Source of the DNA: Candidatus Kerfeldbacteria bacterium
Lineage (GTDB): Bacteria > Patescibacteriota > Patescibacteriia > SBBC01 > CAIJZX01
Assembly (NCBI GenBank): GCA_903825245.1
Contig: CAIJZX010000029.1
Span: forward strand, 1-61,890
Reading direction: 5' to 3'
DNA: 61,890 bases
The translations under genes were made by a program, and so were the position numbers. The notes beneath the pieces were generated by a model. It saw only the letters and a program-made list of their open reading frames with translations. It searched no databases and had not been told where the DNA came from. Below, piece after piece: positions 42,411 to 51,185 of the stretch (positions within the stretch are counted from its first letter, which is position 1; each line of letters begins with the position of its first letter).

Positions 42411-42438
42411 AAGCTACCATATTTTTTACCCATGTCAA
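42411..42438 (-). promoter_or_regulatory. Promoter of small membrane gene
   Basis: On minus: TTGACA, 16 nt, TAGCTT, right after the terminator of the ncRNA candidate. Confidence 0.65.
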
Positions 42439-42442
42439 TCAG

Positions 42443-42627
42443 AAAAAACCCGACGGACGTATCCATCGGGCACCGCGCTCGTTCGCAATCCCCATCGGGA
42501 TTGCAGTTGAGCAAGGATCTTGATTCTCCCTTGTCATCCGGACCTCTGCCGGCAGATTGGGAACCGTTTTTCCCCTCAAGCGTTACGCGTGGCCCAGTCC
42601 CCAGAAAACCACGTGAACTCGGGGAAT
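42443..42627 (-). ncRNA. Candidate orphan small RNA of about 185 nt
   Basis: It is bounded by promoter 42634-42661 and an intrinsic terminator (CCCGA/TCGGG stem with inner GGA/TCC, then TTTTTT, at 42443-42470). The inside has many stems: TTCCCC/GGGGAA enclosing CGTGG/CCACG, CAAGG/CCTTG, and GCAATCCC/GGGATTGC closed by GCTC/GAGC. No ORF with a plausible start or Shine-Dalgarno fits. No match to tmRNA, RNase P, SRP or 6S layout was recognised. Confidence 0.5.
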
Positions 42628-42633
42628 ATGGTG

Positions 42634-42661
42634 AGCCTATACCTTCTAACTGTAGTGTCAA
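42634..42661 (-). promoter_or_regulatory. Promoter of ncRNA candidate
   Basis: On minus: TTGACA, 16 nt, TAGGCT. Confidence 0.6.
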
Positions 42662-42713
42662 GTACTAAGGTGATGACCACACTCCCGACGTATTCGTTGA
42701 ATATATAAGGCAA

Positions 42714-42740
42714 GAAAAAACCACGCACTTCACGTCGTGG
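42714..42740 (-). terminator. Intrinsic terminator of small protein gene
   Basis: On minus, the CCACG/CGTGG stem (10-nt loop) is followed by TTTTTTCTT. Confidence 0.75.
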
Positions 42741-42754
42741 CTATATCCTAACCT

Positions 42755-43000
42755 TTACGCAGGCAATTTCTTTGCGAACATCTGCATGACGTGCGCCAGG
42801 GTCATCCCTTCATCCATCACGATCGGGCCGTCGGCTAGGCTAAACGTCAGCACGGTGCAAATTTCGAAATACGCAGCACCGACCGGCGTACTATCAGTGA
42901 TGTATTGCGGAGCAACGTCGTTGGCTAAAGCAATCCTCTGTATGAGGTATGCGCGCAGCTCTTGCTGTGAACGCAACCGGGGTACCCGAAGATCGTCCAT
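42755..43000 (-). CDS. Small soluble protein in an autonomous unit
   Basis: 81 residues (RSQQELRAYLIQRIALANDV; EGMTLAHVMQMFAKKLPA), mixed alpha/beta, with no signal or domain recognised. AGGAGG lies 5 nt before ATG, the promoter is TTGACA, 17 nt, TAGGAC, and a terminator follows. It is another member of the strong-SD stand-alone set. Confidence 0.6.
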   Translation of the reverse strand: MDDLRVPRLRSQQELRAYLIQRIALANDVAPQYITDSTPVGAAYFEICTVLTFSLADGPIVMDEGMTLAHVMQMFAKKLPA

Positions 43001-43036
43001 TGTTTCCTCCTATGCCGGAAAGAACAAACCGTCCTT

Positions 43037-43065
43037 GTCCTACCACAGGGCAAATTCCTTGTCAA
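43037..43065 (-). promoter_or_regulatory. Promoter of small soluble protein gene
   Basis: On minus: TTGACA, 17 nt, TAGGAC. Confidence 0.75.
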
Positions 43066-43091
43066 GGATATCTTCAACGAACGAGGCTTTA

Positions 43092-44168
43092 TTATACGAT
43101 CACCGCGCTCCCAACACATTCGTCGCCGTTGTAGAACACAGCGAACTGTCCCGGCGTAATTGCGCGTTGCGGTTCCTTGCAGATGACGCGAATACTTTCG
43201 CCTTCGGGTAGCAATGTCACCGGTACATCGGCTTGACGATAACGAAACTTGGCTGTTCCGGTCCACGGGAACGAACAGGCGTAGCGAATCCAGTGCGCGT
43301 CACTAACGAGAAATTCTTGCATTTCTACGCTTTCTTTTTCTTCCGCCGGAGCAATAACGATTTCATTTCGATCCACGTTCTTTGCCGCGATAAACATGGC
43401 TTTCCCGGCACCAATCGTATCGGCAATCTTTTTTTGGTCGAGACCAGCACCAAATCCGTGACGTTGTCCGATAGTGTAGAATTGCAATCCGCTGTGCGTA
43501 CCAACGTTGGTGCCGTCGCTAAGAACGATATTTCCCGGATTCGGTGGAATATATTTCGATAAGAATTCAATCATCTTTTTCTCGCCGATAAAACAAATAC
43601 CAGTGCTTTCGGGACGATCCCAATTCGGTAACTTCGCTTCTTGAGCGATTACACGCACCTCAGTTTTTTTTATTTCTCCAAGCGGGAATAACGTTTGCTT
43701 CAACGCCTTCGACGTAATCGCCGATAAAAAATATGATTGATCTTTGTCGTCATCAACTGCCTTGTAGAGGCGTCCATCTTTCGTTCGCGCGTAATGGCCA
43801 GTCGCAATGAGCGGCGCAGATTGCAGCGCGCGATTAAGAAATAAGGAAAATTTAATTTCACGGTTGCAGAGAATATCGGGATTCGGTGTTCGTCCTTTTT
43901 TGTATTCCTCAATCATCGCCGAAAACACCAAGTCGCGATACTCTTTTTCGAAGTTCCATGTTTCGAGCGGTATACCAAGATGATCAGCGGCGGCTTTGGC
44001 TGACGCCTGGTCTTCTTCCCACGGACACGGTCCGCCGAAATCATCTTCTGACCAGTTCTTCATAAACACACCGCGCACGTCGTACCCTTGGCGTTGCAAC
44101 AACAACGCCGCCACGGCGCTGTCGACCCCGCCGGATATTCCAACAACCACCTTTTTCTGTTCAGTCAT
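43092..44168 (-). CDS. mnmA: tRNA-specific 2-thiouridylase MnmA
   Basis: 358 residues. PP-loop SGGVDS (12-17), catalytic Cys101 (PDILCNREIKF) and persulfide-forming Cys192 (STGICFIGE), plus FYTIGQRHGFG and the C-terminal barrel. It puts sulphur on U34 of tRNA-Lys, -Glu and -Gln at the wobble base. It is the last gene of a minus-strand run with the flippase-like protein, methyltransferase and GT2 genes. Confidence 0.95.
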   Translation of the reverse strand: MTEQKKVVVGISGGVDSAVAALLLQRQGYDVRGVFMKNWSEDDFGGPCPWEEDQASAKAAADHLGIPLETWNFEKEYRDLVFSAMIEEYKKGRTPNPDILCNREIKFSLFLNRALQSAPLIATGHYARTKDGRLYKAVDDDKDQSYFLSAITSKALKQTLFPLGEIKKTEVRVIAQEAKLPNWDRPESTGICFIGEKKMIEFLSKYIPPNPGNIVLSDGTNVGTHSGLQFYTIGQRHGFGAGLDQKKIADTIGAGKAMFIAAKNVDRNEIVIAPAEEKESVEMQEFLVSDAHWIRYACSFPWTGTAKFRYRQADVPVTLLPEGESIRVICKEPQRAITPGQFAVFYNGDECVGSAVIV

Positions 44169-44180
44169 AGATCAAACTTT

Positions 44181-45101
44181 TTACGTATGTATTTCGGCAA
44201 CAATTGTTTTTTGACGATTCTTCATAAACGACCAAATCAAAACGAATCCCAAAAATACAATTTCACTCAGCACAAACCACAGTCGTGTCACCAGTGCGAT
44301 CAAACTCGCCATAGCGTTCGGAATAACTCGTGCCGTCAGCTTCACAAAAGCCACTTCGCGAACGCCGAGACCCATCGGTGTTATTAGGGTCACGTAACCG
44401 ATAAACCATGCGGCCACGTTAACACCGGTCAACCACAGAAGCGTGACTACCGGAACGTTCGGAAAACTCCAGTAGATCATAGCTGTAGCCAAACCAAATA
44501 CTAACCACACCACACCATACCACAAAAGTAACCCCAACGATTCAAGAACAGAAATTTTCGGAACCTCGCTCCACCGCTTCCATTTCGATAACAGTTGAAT
44601 CAGGAATGGTACGAGAAATGGAAAAATCAGTAGGATGACGACGGCAATCCACCATAAATGATGGACATCATACAACAAAACGGCAGTGATGGCGGCGCCG
44701 GTCATTTGGGAAAATCCCTCGATGCCAAGCGCTTGGAGTGCGGCTGCCGGTTTCGCCCCGCCGTCGACAGAGCCGCGATACTTGGCAGCAAACGACCAAA
44801 CGTTGCCCGGTACATAACGTGCTAATTCGCTCAGTGTCCAGGTTTTTAGGGTTTGATGTCGTTGGGCCTCAGAACCGTGACGTTGGACAATAAATTCCCA
44901 AGCAAAATACCGTAGGAGAAACCACACTTGAAACACTAGGACAGAACCGACAAGCCATATAACCCGTAAATGTCGTAAGCTTTGCCAAACGCTATGGTCA
45001 AGCTTGAGTAACCATCGTCCGACAAAAACTAGCGCCAGAATGGTTACCACCCAGCCAATCACCTGCCACCAATTTACTTTCGGGCGAGAACGATCGTCCA
45101 T
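44181..45101 (-). CDS. Flippase-like integral membrane protein (LPG synthase N-domain/UPF0104 type)
   Basis: 306 residues with about eight membrane helices. It carries the family hallmarks ELARYVPGNVWSFAAK and ITPMGLGVREVAF. Relatives include the lipid-flipping part of MprF and AglD-type proteins linked to glycolipid assembly. It overlaps the methyltransferase gene by 28 nt and is next to a GT2 enzyme that looks like a polyprenyl-phosphate glycosyltransferase. It probably moves a lipid-linked sugar or a lipid across the membrane. Confidence 0.8.
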   Translation of the reverse strand: MDDRSRPKVNWWQVIGWVVTILALVFVGRWLLKLDHSVWQSLRHLRVIWLVGSVLVFQVWFLLRYFAWEFIVQRHGSEAQRHQTLKTWTLSELARYVPGNVWSFAAKYRGSVDGGAKPAAALQALGIEGFSQMTGAAITAVLLYDVHHLWWIAVVILLIFPFLVPFLIQLLSKWKRWSEVPKISVLESLGLLLWYGVVWLVFGLATAMIYWSFPNVPVVTLLWLTGVNVAAWFIGYVTLITPMGLGVREVAFVKLTARVIPNAMASLIALVTRLWFVLSEIVFLGFVLIWSFMKNRQKTIVAEIHT

Positions 45102-45658
45102 GGAAAAGCTGAAATACTTTTTTCAATCGTCAGTTCATGACCAACGAAACGACTAAATTTCTTTTTCGTCCACATATTGATGTGTTCCGGATGATTACCA
45201 AACCGACGCACATGACGACCGCGAGCAAAATTCCCCAACCGAAACCACGGTTCATTCGGAACTGACAATAACACATAGCGTTTCGTTACCCGTTTTAGCT
45301 CCCGAATCGCCGCTTTTGGATCATCGAGATGTTCCAGCACCTCGCTCGCTATTGTTACATCCCAACTCGCATCCGGCTGGTGAATGTGATAGATATCGCC
45401 GGACTCTAGTTTCAACCCTGGAAACAAATGATGGCCTTCCTGCAGAGCCGCAGCAAGAGTATCGAGACCCAACATCGGCGTGGCCGGAAGTTGTTGGTGA
45501 ATTTTATTCAATAAATATCCCTCGCCACAACCAAGTTCGAGAATCGATGTTGGTTGTACCGAAACCAGTGTGGCTAAAAATTGACGATGAAAATTACCGA
45601 TCAGGCCTTGCTGAATCGGTGTTTGGTTCAGGAATTTCTGTTGATTCGTGGTACTCAT
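45074..45658 (-). CDS. Class I SAM-dependent methyltransferase
   Basis: 194 residues. SAM motif SILELGCGEGYLL (about 39-51), acidic end GLDTL, and DVTIASEVLEHLDDP typical of ubiquinone/sugar-type methyltransferases. It lies between GT2 and flippase genes with overlapping ends, suggesting methylation of a glycan or lipid carrier in the same pathway. The substrate is unknown. Confidence 0.8.
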   Translation of the reverse strand: MSTTNQQKFLNQTPIQQGLIGNFHRQFLATLVSVQPTSILELGCGEGYLLNKIHQQLPATPMLGLDTLAAALQEGHHLFPGLKLESGDIYHIHQPDASWDVTIASEVLEHLDDPKAAIRELKRVTKRYVLLSVPNEPWFRLGNFARGRHVRRFGNHPEHINMWTKKKFSRFVGHELTIEKSISAFPWTIVLARK

Positions 45659-46545
45659 TTTTTTCGTCGTTGTTGGACAATGAGGTCACCGAGCAATCCG
45701 GTAAACAGCAACTGTAATCCGGACAACACGAACAGCATGCCGAAAATGAGCAATGGTCGTTCACCGATAGCTTGTCCCATAAAATGAAGTACCGACAAAT
45801 ACCCTAGAATAATTATACCGATGCCGAAAAGTACGGCACCCCACTTGCCGAAGAAATGGAGCGGGCGCCAACGATATTTCGTCACCATCAGCAAACTCAT
45901 CAAATCGAAAACACCGTTCAATCGTAAACCATATTTTGAAACGCCGTGCTGGCGTGGATGGTGCGTGACCGGCAATTCAATTGCTTTCCAACCTTGTGCT
46001 GTAGCTAACAATGGAATAAAGCGATACAAATCGCCATAGAGATCCAGTGAATCAACCACCTCCCGTCGATACACTTTCAGCCCACAATTGAGGTCACGAA
46101 AATTCGTGCCCAGTGCCCGATTTGCTAATCCGTTAAATGCCTTTGAAGAAATAACTTTGACGAACGGATCGTGCCGTAATTGTTTCCAGCCGCCGACCAT
46201 ATCAGCATTTTGTTCATCCAATGCCGCAACTAATTTAGGAATTTCTTGCGGATCATCTTGCAAATCTGCATCGAGTGTGACCACAATATCACCGGTAACT
46301 TCAGCGAATCCGAGCATCAGGGCGCTCGATTTTCCTAAATTCCGTCGTGAACCGGCCAGGTGAATGCGCTGATCATGCGCGACCCAATCGGTAACAATAG
46401 ATGACGTGGCGTCCGAACTACCGTCATTCACCACAATCAACTCCCAATCGGGAAATTGTGCCAATACGGGCAACAGTGCCGCTTTCAGGTGCGGCAGGCT
46501 TTCGGCTTCGTTATAGGCCGGGACAACACAAGACAGCTTCTTCAT
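45655..46545 (-). CDS. GT2 glycosyltransferase, polyprenyl-phosphate type
   Basis: 296 residues. GT-A domain with SCVVPAYNEAESLPHL at the start, VVNDGSSD, and the DXD region VTLDADLQDDP. LNCGLKVYRR follows, and two C-terminal membrane helices (about 233-255, 265-288). This is the shape of dolichol/undecaprenyl-phosphate mannose or glucose synthases. The stop overlaps the methyltransferase ATG. It likely loads sugars on a lipid for surface glycans. Confidence 0.88.
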   Translation of the reverse strand: MKKLSCVVPAYNEAESLPHLKAALLPVLAQFPDWELIVVNDGSSDATSSIVTDWVAHDQRIHLAGSRRNLGKSSALMLGFAEVTGDIVVTLDADLQDDPQEIPKLVAALDEQNADMVGGWKQLRHDPFVKVISSKAFNGLANRALGTNFRDLNCGLKVYRREVVDSLDLYGDLYRFIPLLATAQGWKAIELPVTHHPRQHGVSKYGLRLNGVFDLMSLLMVTKYRWRPLHFFGKWGAVLFGIGIIILGYLSVLHFMGQAIGERPLLIFGMLFVLSGLQLLFTGLLGDLIVQQRRKK

Positions 46546-46584
46546 AGAAGCGTAGTATAGCGAACTGAAGCGCCTTCGACAAGA

Positions 46585-48408
46585 CTACGGCAAATGGACG
46601 ACCTGACCCGGCTGAAGCTTCGTTCCCGTGTGCGACGGTTGCGGCACACGAGTGACCGAAGTTGGTGGGACTGGCGGTGCGATTGGACGTAGCGGGTTCA
46701 ATGTTGGCACCGGTGACGATAGCGTCGGTTTTTCTTCCGGTTGCTGCTTAGGCAACAGATCTTGAAGCGAAATTGATTTTTCCGGAACCGGCGAAGCTAT
46801 AGTTTGTGGCCGACTGCTTCGTTGACCTTGTGGCGGCCGAGCGTTACGCATTGGTGGACGCGAATTTTGCCGTTGTGGTTGATCATTACGCCGGGGTGTG
46901 GGTCTCGGCGCCGACGTTGGTTGGCGTGTCTGTGTTAGAGTTGTGTGTTGTAAGGCTTGTTGCAACGTGATTTCATTGGCGGCAGGTATGGCTACCGGTT
47001 TTCGGTCAACAACGATTATTTCCTGCTCCGGTTCACGTCGTTCCCGGCGCATAGGATCATTATTTCGTTGCGATCGATTTTCTTCAGCCGCCGTAGCCGC
47101 AAACGTTTCGGCCATTCCGCTCCAGCGCGCAATTTTATCTTCTACCACGGCTCTAGTTTTTGCGTACCGTTCGCGGGAAACTTCAATAATCGTTGCTTCA
47201 AGGTTATCGGGGTTTGGCACCGGCGGTAAACCCGTAGCAGAAAATGGCTCCGATGCTACACCATCAATCATGAGTTTCAGATACATATCGTACTTCGTGA
47301 GATTCAACAAATCCGGTTCTTCAAACACCGGTGTAAATTCTTTAGCTAAAAATTCTGCATCCGCCGCGCCAACACGGAAACAAATAATCGTGCCGACGTT
47401 GCCGAAGACGGCGGCTTGAACCGTTTCATCCAATTGTTCGATATACTGGTGGGCGATAATTAAATCAAGCCGGTATTTTCGCGCTTCAGATAAAATACTG
47501 GCAAATGATTCGGTGGCAAAGTTTTGAAATTCGTCGACGTAGAGCAGAAAGTCGCGACGATCGTTTTCTGGAATATCGATACGGCTCATGGCCGCCAATT
47601 GCAACTTCGTAATCATCATCGCCCCGAGTAATCCGGCATTATCTTCGCCGATGCGGCCTTTGGCCAAATTGAGTAATAGTATTTTTCCATTGTCCATTAT
47701 TTCCCGCATGTCAATCGTCGATTTTGGCTGACCGACAATATTACGGATGATTGAGCTGGAGAGAAATTGACCGATTTTATTTTGAATTGGCGAAACGGCT
47801 TCCGATCGGAACTTGTCGTTGAACGAAGCGAATTCATCACGCCAAAAAGCTTTGACAATCGGATCCGAGAGATGATCAACAACTTTTTTCCGGTAATCTT
47901 TATCAACCAGCATGCGCGTCACACCAAGAAGTGTCGACCCAGGATATTCGATCAACGCTAGAATCGTGTTCCGTAGAATGTGCTCGAGCCGTGGTCCCCA
48001 GGAATCGGCCCACAATTTTTTAAAAACACTGATCAAGCCTGAGGCCACTAAGTGGCGATGCGTCGGATCAACAGATTCGAGTATATTGAAAGCAATCGGA
48101 AAATCAACGTCTGCCGGATTAAGATAAATAACATCATTGATGCGGTATGACGGGATGTATTTCACTACCTTCTCTACCAAATCTCCGTGCGGGTCAACCA
48201 CGGCCAAGCCGCGTCCGGCGCGAATGTCCTGGATGATCATATTCTCCAGCAACGTTGACTTACCCATACCAGTTTTCCCGATGACGTACATATGCCGTCG
48301 CCGATCATCAAGTTTAATCCCAAACGGAATCAACGAACCACGGTAGTTCGTCTTGGCAAAGAGGGTGATGTCGCCGTTTGGATTGTGTTCTGTTGTTTGT
48401 TCTGGCAT
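46585..48408 (-). CDS. HerA/TraG-like ATPase, separate (split) form
   Basis: 607 residues. Walker A GKTGMGKS (44-51), DPHGDLVEKVVKYIP, and Walker B LLYVDEFQNF (about 293), then NVGTIICFRVGAADAEF. The last 170 residues are Pro/Arg/Gln-rich and disordered (PTPRRNDQPQRQNSRPPMRN), which the fused paralogue lacks. No membrane helix is present; the partner encoded at 48415-49878 provides it. Family proteins drive DNA or protein through membrane pores. Confidence 0.85.
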   Translation of the reverse strand: MPEQTTEHNPNGDITLFAKTNYRGSLIPFGIKLDDRRRHMYVIGKTGMGKSTLLENMIIQDIRAGRGLAVVDPHGDLVEKVVKYIPSYRINDVIYLNPADVDFPIAFNILESVDPTHRHLVASGLISVFKKLWADSWGPRLEHILRNTILALIEYPGSTLLGVTRMLVDKDYRKKVVDHLSDPIVKAFWRDEFASFNDKFRSEAVSPIQNKIGQFLSSSIIRNIVGQPKSTIDMREIMDNGKILLLNLAKGRIGEDNAGLLGAMMITKLQLAAMSRIDIPENDRRDFLLYVDEFQNFATESFASILSEARKYRLDLIIAHQYIEQLDETVQAAVFGNVGTIICFRVGAADAEFLAKEFTPVFEEPDLLNLTKYDMYLKLMIDGVASEPFSATGLPPVPNPDNLEATIIEVSRERYAKTRAVVEDKIARWSGMAETFAATAAEENRSQRNNDPMRRERREPEQEIIVVDRKPVAIPAANEITLQQALQHTTLTQTRQPTSAPRPTPRRNDQPQRQNSRPPMRNARPPQGQRSSRPQTIASPVPEKSISLQDLLPKQQPEEKPTLSSPVPTLNPLRPIAPPVPPTSVTRVPQPSHTGTKLQPGQVVHLP

Positions 48409-48414
48409 ACGATG

Positions 48415-49878
48415 TTATCCGATCGGTAAATTTGGCGGCGGTGTGCCAACGTGACGCACCGGTTGTTGCTCTGGCGGTATTTCAGATACCGTCACTGGTT
48501 GCGGGATCACTGGAAGATGCGTCGGCACTACTACATCTTTTTCCGATTTCGCTTTTGGCACATACTCAACTTCCTCGCCGACCGGTAACGCTACCGGTGG
48601 TTCACCGCGTTTGGCTTCTTGCTTCTTGACCTGCGGTGCCTTAACCGTAAGAACCGGGAAGTGCCACAGCGAAGCCAGCTCTTCAATATTTAAAACAAAA
48701 ACTTTTCGGCCGCGCCAAATACTCCGGTACTTATAGCCCCATAATATTCGACGCTTTAAATTGGCGACACGACGTTGAACGAAGAAAAAGTCGCGCGATG
48801 TTTTCATTTTGCTATCGGGCTTAAAACCGTTCAGATCAAGCGTATTGAATTGCTTTAAGGCACCGGTAATGGCAGAAACCCGCGCCTTGCTAAACACATC
48901 AACCGAACCGAAGTACAATGTCCGGAACTTCACATCAAACCCAATTTTGGAAATTTTCATACCAATTGCTTCAATGACATTTTTCACATTCGACGGCAAA
49001 TGCATCATCATGCTCGGCGGCTCGTTATCATTTTTCGTTTTGGTACTCGTTTCACCAGGATCAAATAGGGTGCGCGTAATCGTTTCCCACGTCCCTAAAG
49101 CCAAATTTGCCGGTGCTTCAGTGAACATCGCGGCTAATCCAGCGTTCTTTTTCTTGGCTGATTTCAAGCCAATGATTTTATTAATAGCGTCAAGCCCTTT
49201 TTGTCGCCATTTATTGTCCGCGTTTGGGCGAAGGACGAGTTGTAACCATATTTGTTCGCTCGATTGCAAGCGCCCCATCATTTCTAACGTCGAAGCCAAT
49301 GGATCAAGAAATGTTTGCGTTAAACTATGTTCCCAACTCGGATAGGTTCGGATTGGATAATACTCTGGCGCCGTTAAGGTCATTTCCGCGCCCCACATAT
49401 CATATTCATCATTCGGAAACTTCGCGGCAAATTGATCGACATAATCTTCAACTTCAGAAATTTCCGCATTCGGGTATTGAGCGTAAATTGCCGCTTCCAC
49501 GAGATCTCGTTGTGGAATCGGTGCGCGAATAATAAATTGGATAAACCCACCGAGTGAAATGAGCTCAACCGTAATCGTCGGCTGAACATAACCGTCACGA
49601 TATTTTTCGAAAAAATTAGGATTTTTATGAATTCCATGAAAATGGCTAAACAAGTGTTCGACCGCTTTCGGTGTCTGCTCATTTTCTTTCGGCACATCGA
49701 TAGCGAGCAACACGTATTTCGTGTTCATGATAAACCGACCCTGAATGTAATCCAGGTAGAGCCACCAAATACCAAAGCCGATGGCGAGAACTAATACAAT
49801 CCACCCACCATGCAAAAACGCCCACAACATGGCATCGAGTGGGGTAGAAAACGTAGGAATCGTTATCGTCACATTCAT
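48415..49878 (-). CDS. Membrane partner of the split HerA/TraG-like ATPase
   Basis: 487 residues. A membrane helix (about 20-42) and then a domain of about 400 residues corresponding to the N-terminal half of the fused protein at 23999-26497. Shared landmarks are QYPNAEISEVEDYV (against AQYPKAQIEEIEDY), YPIRTYPSWE, and the closing LASLWHFPVLTV (against INSLYHFPLSTM). The C-terminal tail is Pro-rich. It lies 6 nt upstream of the ATPase gene and is translationally coupled to the regulator upstream (ATGA). Confidence 0.8.
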   Translation of the reverse strand: MNVTITIPTFSTPLDAMLWAFLHGGWIVLVLAIGFGIWWLYLDYIQGRFIMNTKYVLLAIDVPKENEQTPKAVEHLFSHFHGIHKNPNFFEKYRDGYVQPTITVELISLGGFIQFIIRAPIPQRDLVEAAIYAQYPNAEISEVEDYVDQFAAKFPNDEYDMWGAEMTLTAPEYYPIRTYPSWEHSLTQTFLDPLASTLEMMGRLQSSEQIWLQLVLRPNADNKWRQKGLDAINKIIGLKSAKKKNAGLAAMFTEAPANLALGTWETITRTLFDPGETSTKTKNDNEPPSMMMHLPSNVKNVIEAIGMKISKIGFDVKFRTLYFGSVDVFSKARVSAITGALKQFNTLDLNGFKPDSKMKTSRDFFFVQRRVANLKRRILWGYKYRSIWRGRKVFVLNIEELASLWHFPVLTVKAPQVKKQEAKRGEPPVALPVGEEVEYVPKAKSEKDVVVPTHLPVIPQPVTVSEIPPEQQPVRHVGTPPPNLPIG

Positions 49879-51029
49879 TGGGCCGGGGTCGACGCCGTCG
49901 GTTCAGCCAAATCGTATCGGCCATCCGGCAATCGTCGGAATTTGTTTTTATTTGTTAATGCCAACGCCACAGTATTCTTTTTTACCATGCGTTGTTGCAT
50001 AACGCGTTTCATAAGTTCTTCACGATCCATCGGCTGACCAACCTCGCGGATGATGTCCGCTAAAACGTCGGCTACGACGCCGGGCTTGTATCCCCATTCA
50101 CGAAGCGCGTAGATTCCCCGTCCAACCAGAACGTACTCCTTATTCAAAATAAGTTCATTGTGCACCGTTGGTGGATACGCTTGGCGATGATCAAAGCCAA
50201 TTTCATTTATTTTCTGAGTAATTTCATTAAAATGCATTGGTTTTCCGTGCTTCCGCATCACCAGCAATATTTTATCATGCATTCGTTTTGGAACGATTGT
50301 CCCCCAGGTACGTAAACCAAGTTCACCGAACGGATTTCGTTCAACCGATCGTGCCACGGCCAGGTAGCTGAGTAGTGTTTCGTCTACCAATTGATCCGCA
50401 TGCTGTTGCACCAGCGGCGTCTGCCGTAAGCGCTGAAGAATGTCCGACTGTGATAGCGGTTTTGCGGCCGTTCGAAGCACATCCTCTGCGGCGGCAATAG
50501 TTTCCGCCACCAACGACGTATTCACGAACTTCAGTTTCCAATATGGCTTATATTCTGACACATCGACGCGCTCGACTTTGTCGTCGAGCAACTGTTCAAG
50601 CAAAAAACTGACAGCTGCTTGTCGTACTCGTACGGATTCCCCGGTTCCTTGCAAACGCTGGAGAAGTTCTTCTTCGATCATCAAACCGCCGCTTTTTTCC
50701 AATAATTGCTGAAGCACCAAGGTTAAGCCGTGCAGTAAATGATTGGTGCTGCCCGACTGCTTGATATGGGCAATGGCCCAATGCTGAATTTGTCGAACAC
50801 GTTCTCGGGTCACTTTATACGATTGACCGATGACCTCCAATGTTTCCGGCTCATTCGCGCTAAAACCATACCGTCGACGTAAAACATCGGCTTCTTTTGA
50901 CGATAAAAGCTTCAGCAAGTTGTTAACCGTCTCGAGCGGGTCGAAGTGCTCAAGGGTCTCACTTTGCTGGCTTTGCAGGACACGGTCGAGTAAATTCGAC
51001 AGCGGTTGTGGTTGTTGAGAATCTTCCAT
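49875..51029 (-). CDS. Sigma-70 region-4/HARE-HTH-like regulator
   Basis: 384 residues from ATG 51029 (an upstream in-frame ATG at 51125 lies before the promoter). The N-terminal part has a sigma region 4 helix-turn-helix (LSSKEADVLRRRYGF; TLEVIGQSYKVTRERVRQIQ). The C-terminal half carries winged-helix repeats of the HARE/RpoE-delta type (MRKHGKPMHFNEITQKI; REVGQPMDREELMKRV). There is no region 2, so it is not a full sigma factor. It may be an anti-sigma-like or core-binding regulator. It heads the operon with the split ATPase. Confidence 0.75.
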   Translation of the reverse strand: MEDSQQPQPLSNLLDRVLQSQQSETLEHFDPLETVNNLLKLLSSKEADVLRRRYGFSANEPETLEVIGQSYKVTRERVRQIQHWAIAHIKQSGSTNHLLHGLTLVLQQLLEKSGGLMIEEELLQRLQGTGESVRVRQAAVSFLLEQLLDDKVERVDVSEYKPYWKLKFVNTSLVAETIAAAEDVLRTAAKPLSQSDILQRLRQTPLVQQHADQLVDETLLSYLAVARSVERNPFGELGLRTWGTIVPKRMHDKILLVMRKHGKPMHFNEITQKINEIGFDHRQAYPPTVHNELILNKEYVLVGRGIYALREWGYKPGVVADVLADIIREVGQPMDREELMKRVMQQRMVKKNTVALALTNKNKFRRLPDGRYDLAEPTASTPAQ

Positions 51030-51057
51030 AAACAATAGCTGAACACTGAACAATCTG

Positions 51058-51086
51058 AGTATAGCATAATATTGACAGCCTGTCAA
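51058..51086 (-). promoter_or_regulatory. Near-consensus promoter of regulator/split ATPase operon
   Basis: On minus: TTGACA, 17 nt, TATACT. Confidence 0.9.
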
Positions 51087-51185
51087 GCAATCATTTGAAT
51101 CAGAGCCCAGTTCTTCAATGAACACTAAAATCCCCTCCTTGGCGAATGGTTATCCTATCTTCCGCGACGAATCTTACGCCTACAC

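Noticed and set aside
42404-42661. 85-codon minus ORF (and a 78-codon plus ORF) over the ncRNA candidate
   Set aside because: The minus ATG overlaps the -35 hexamer, no SD precedes either, and the segment ends in a terminator hairpin within the frame.
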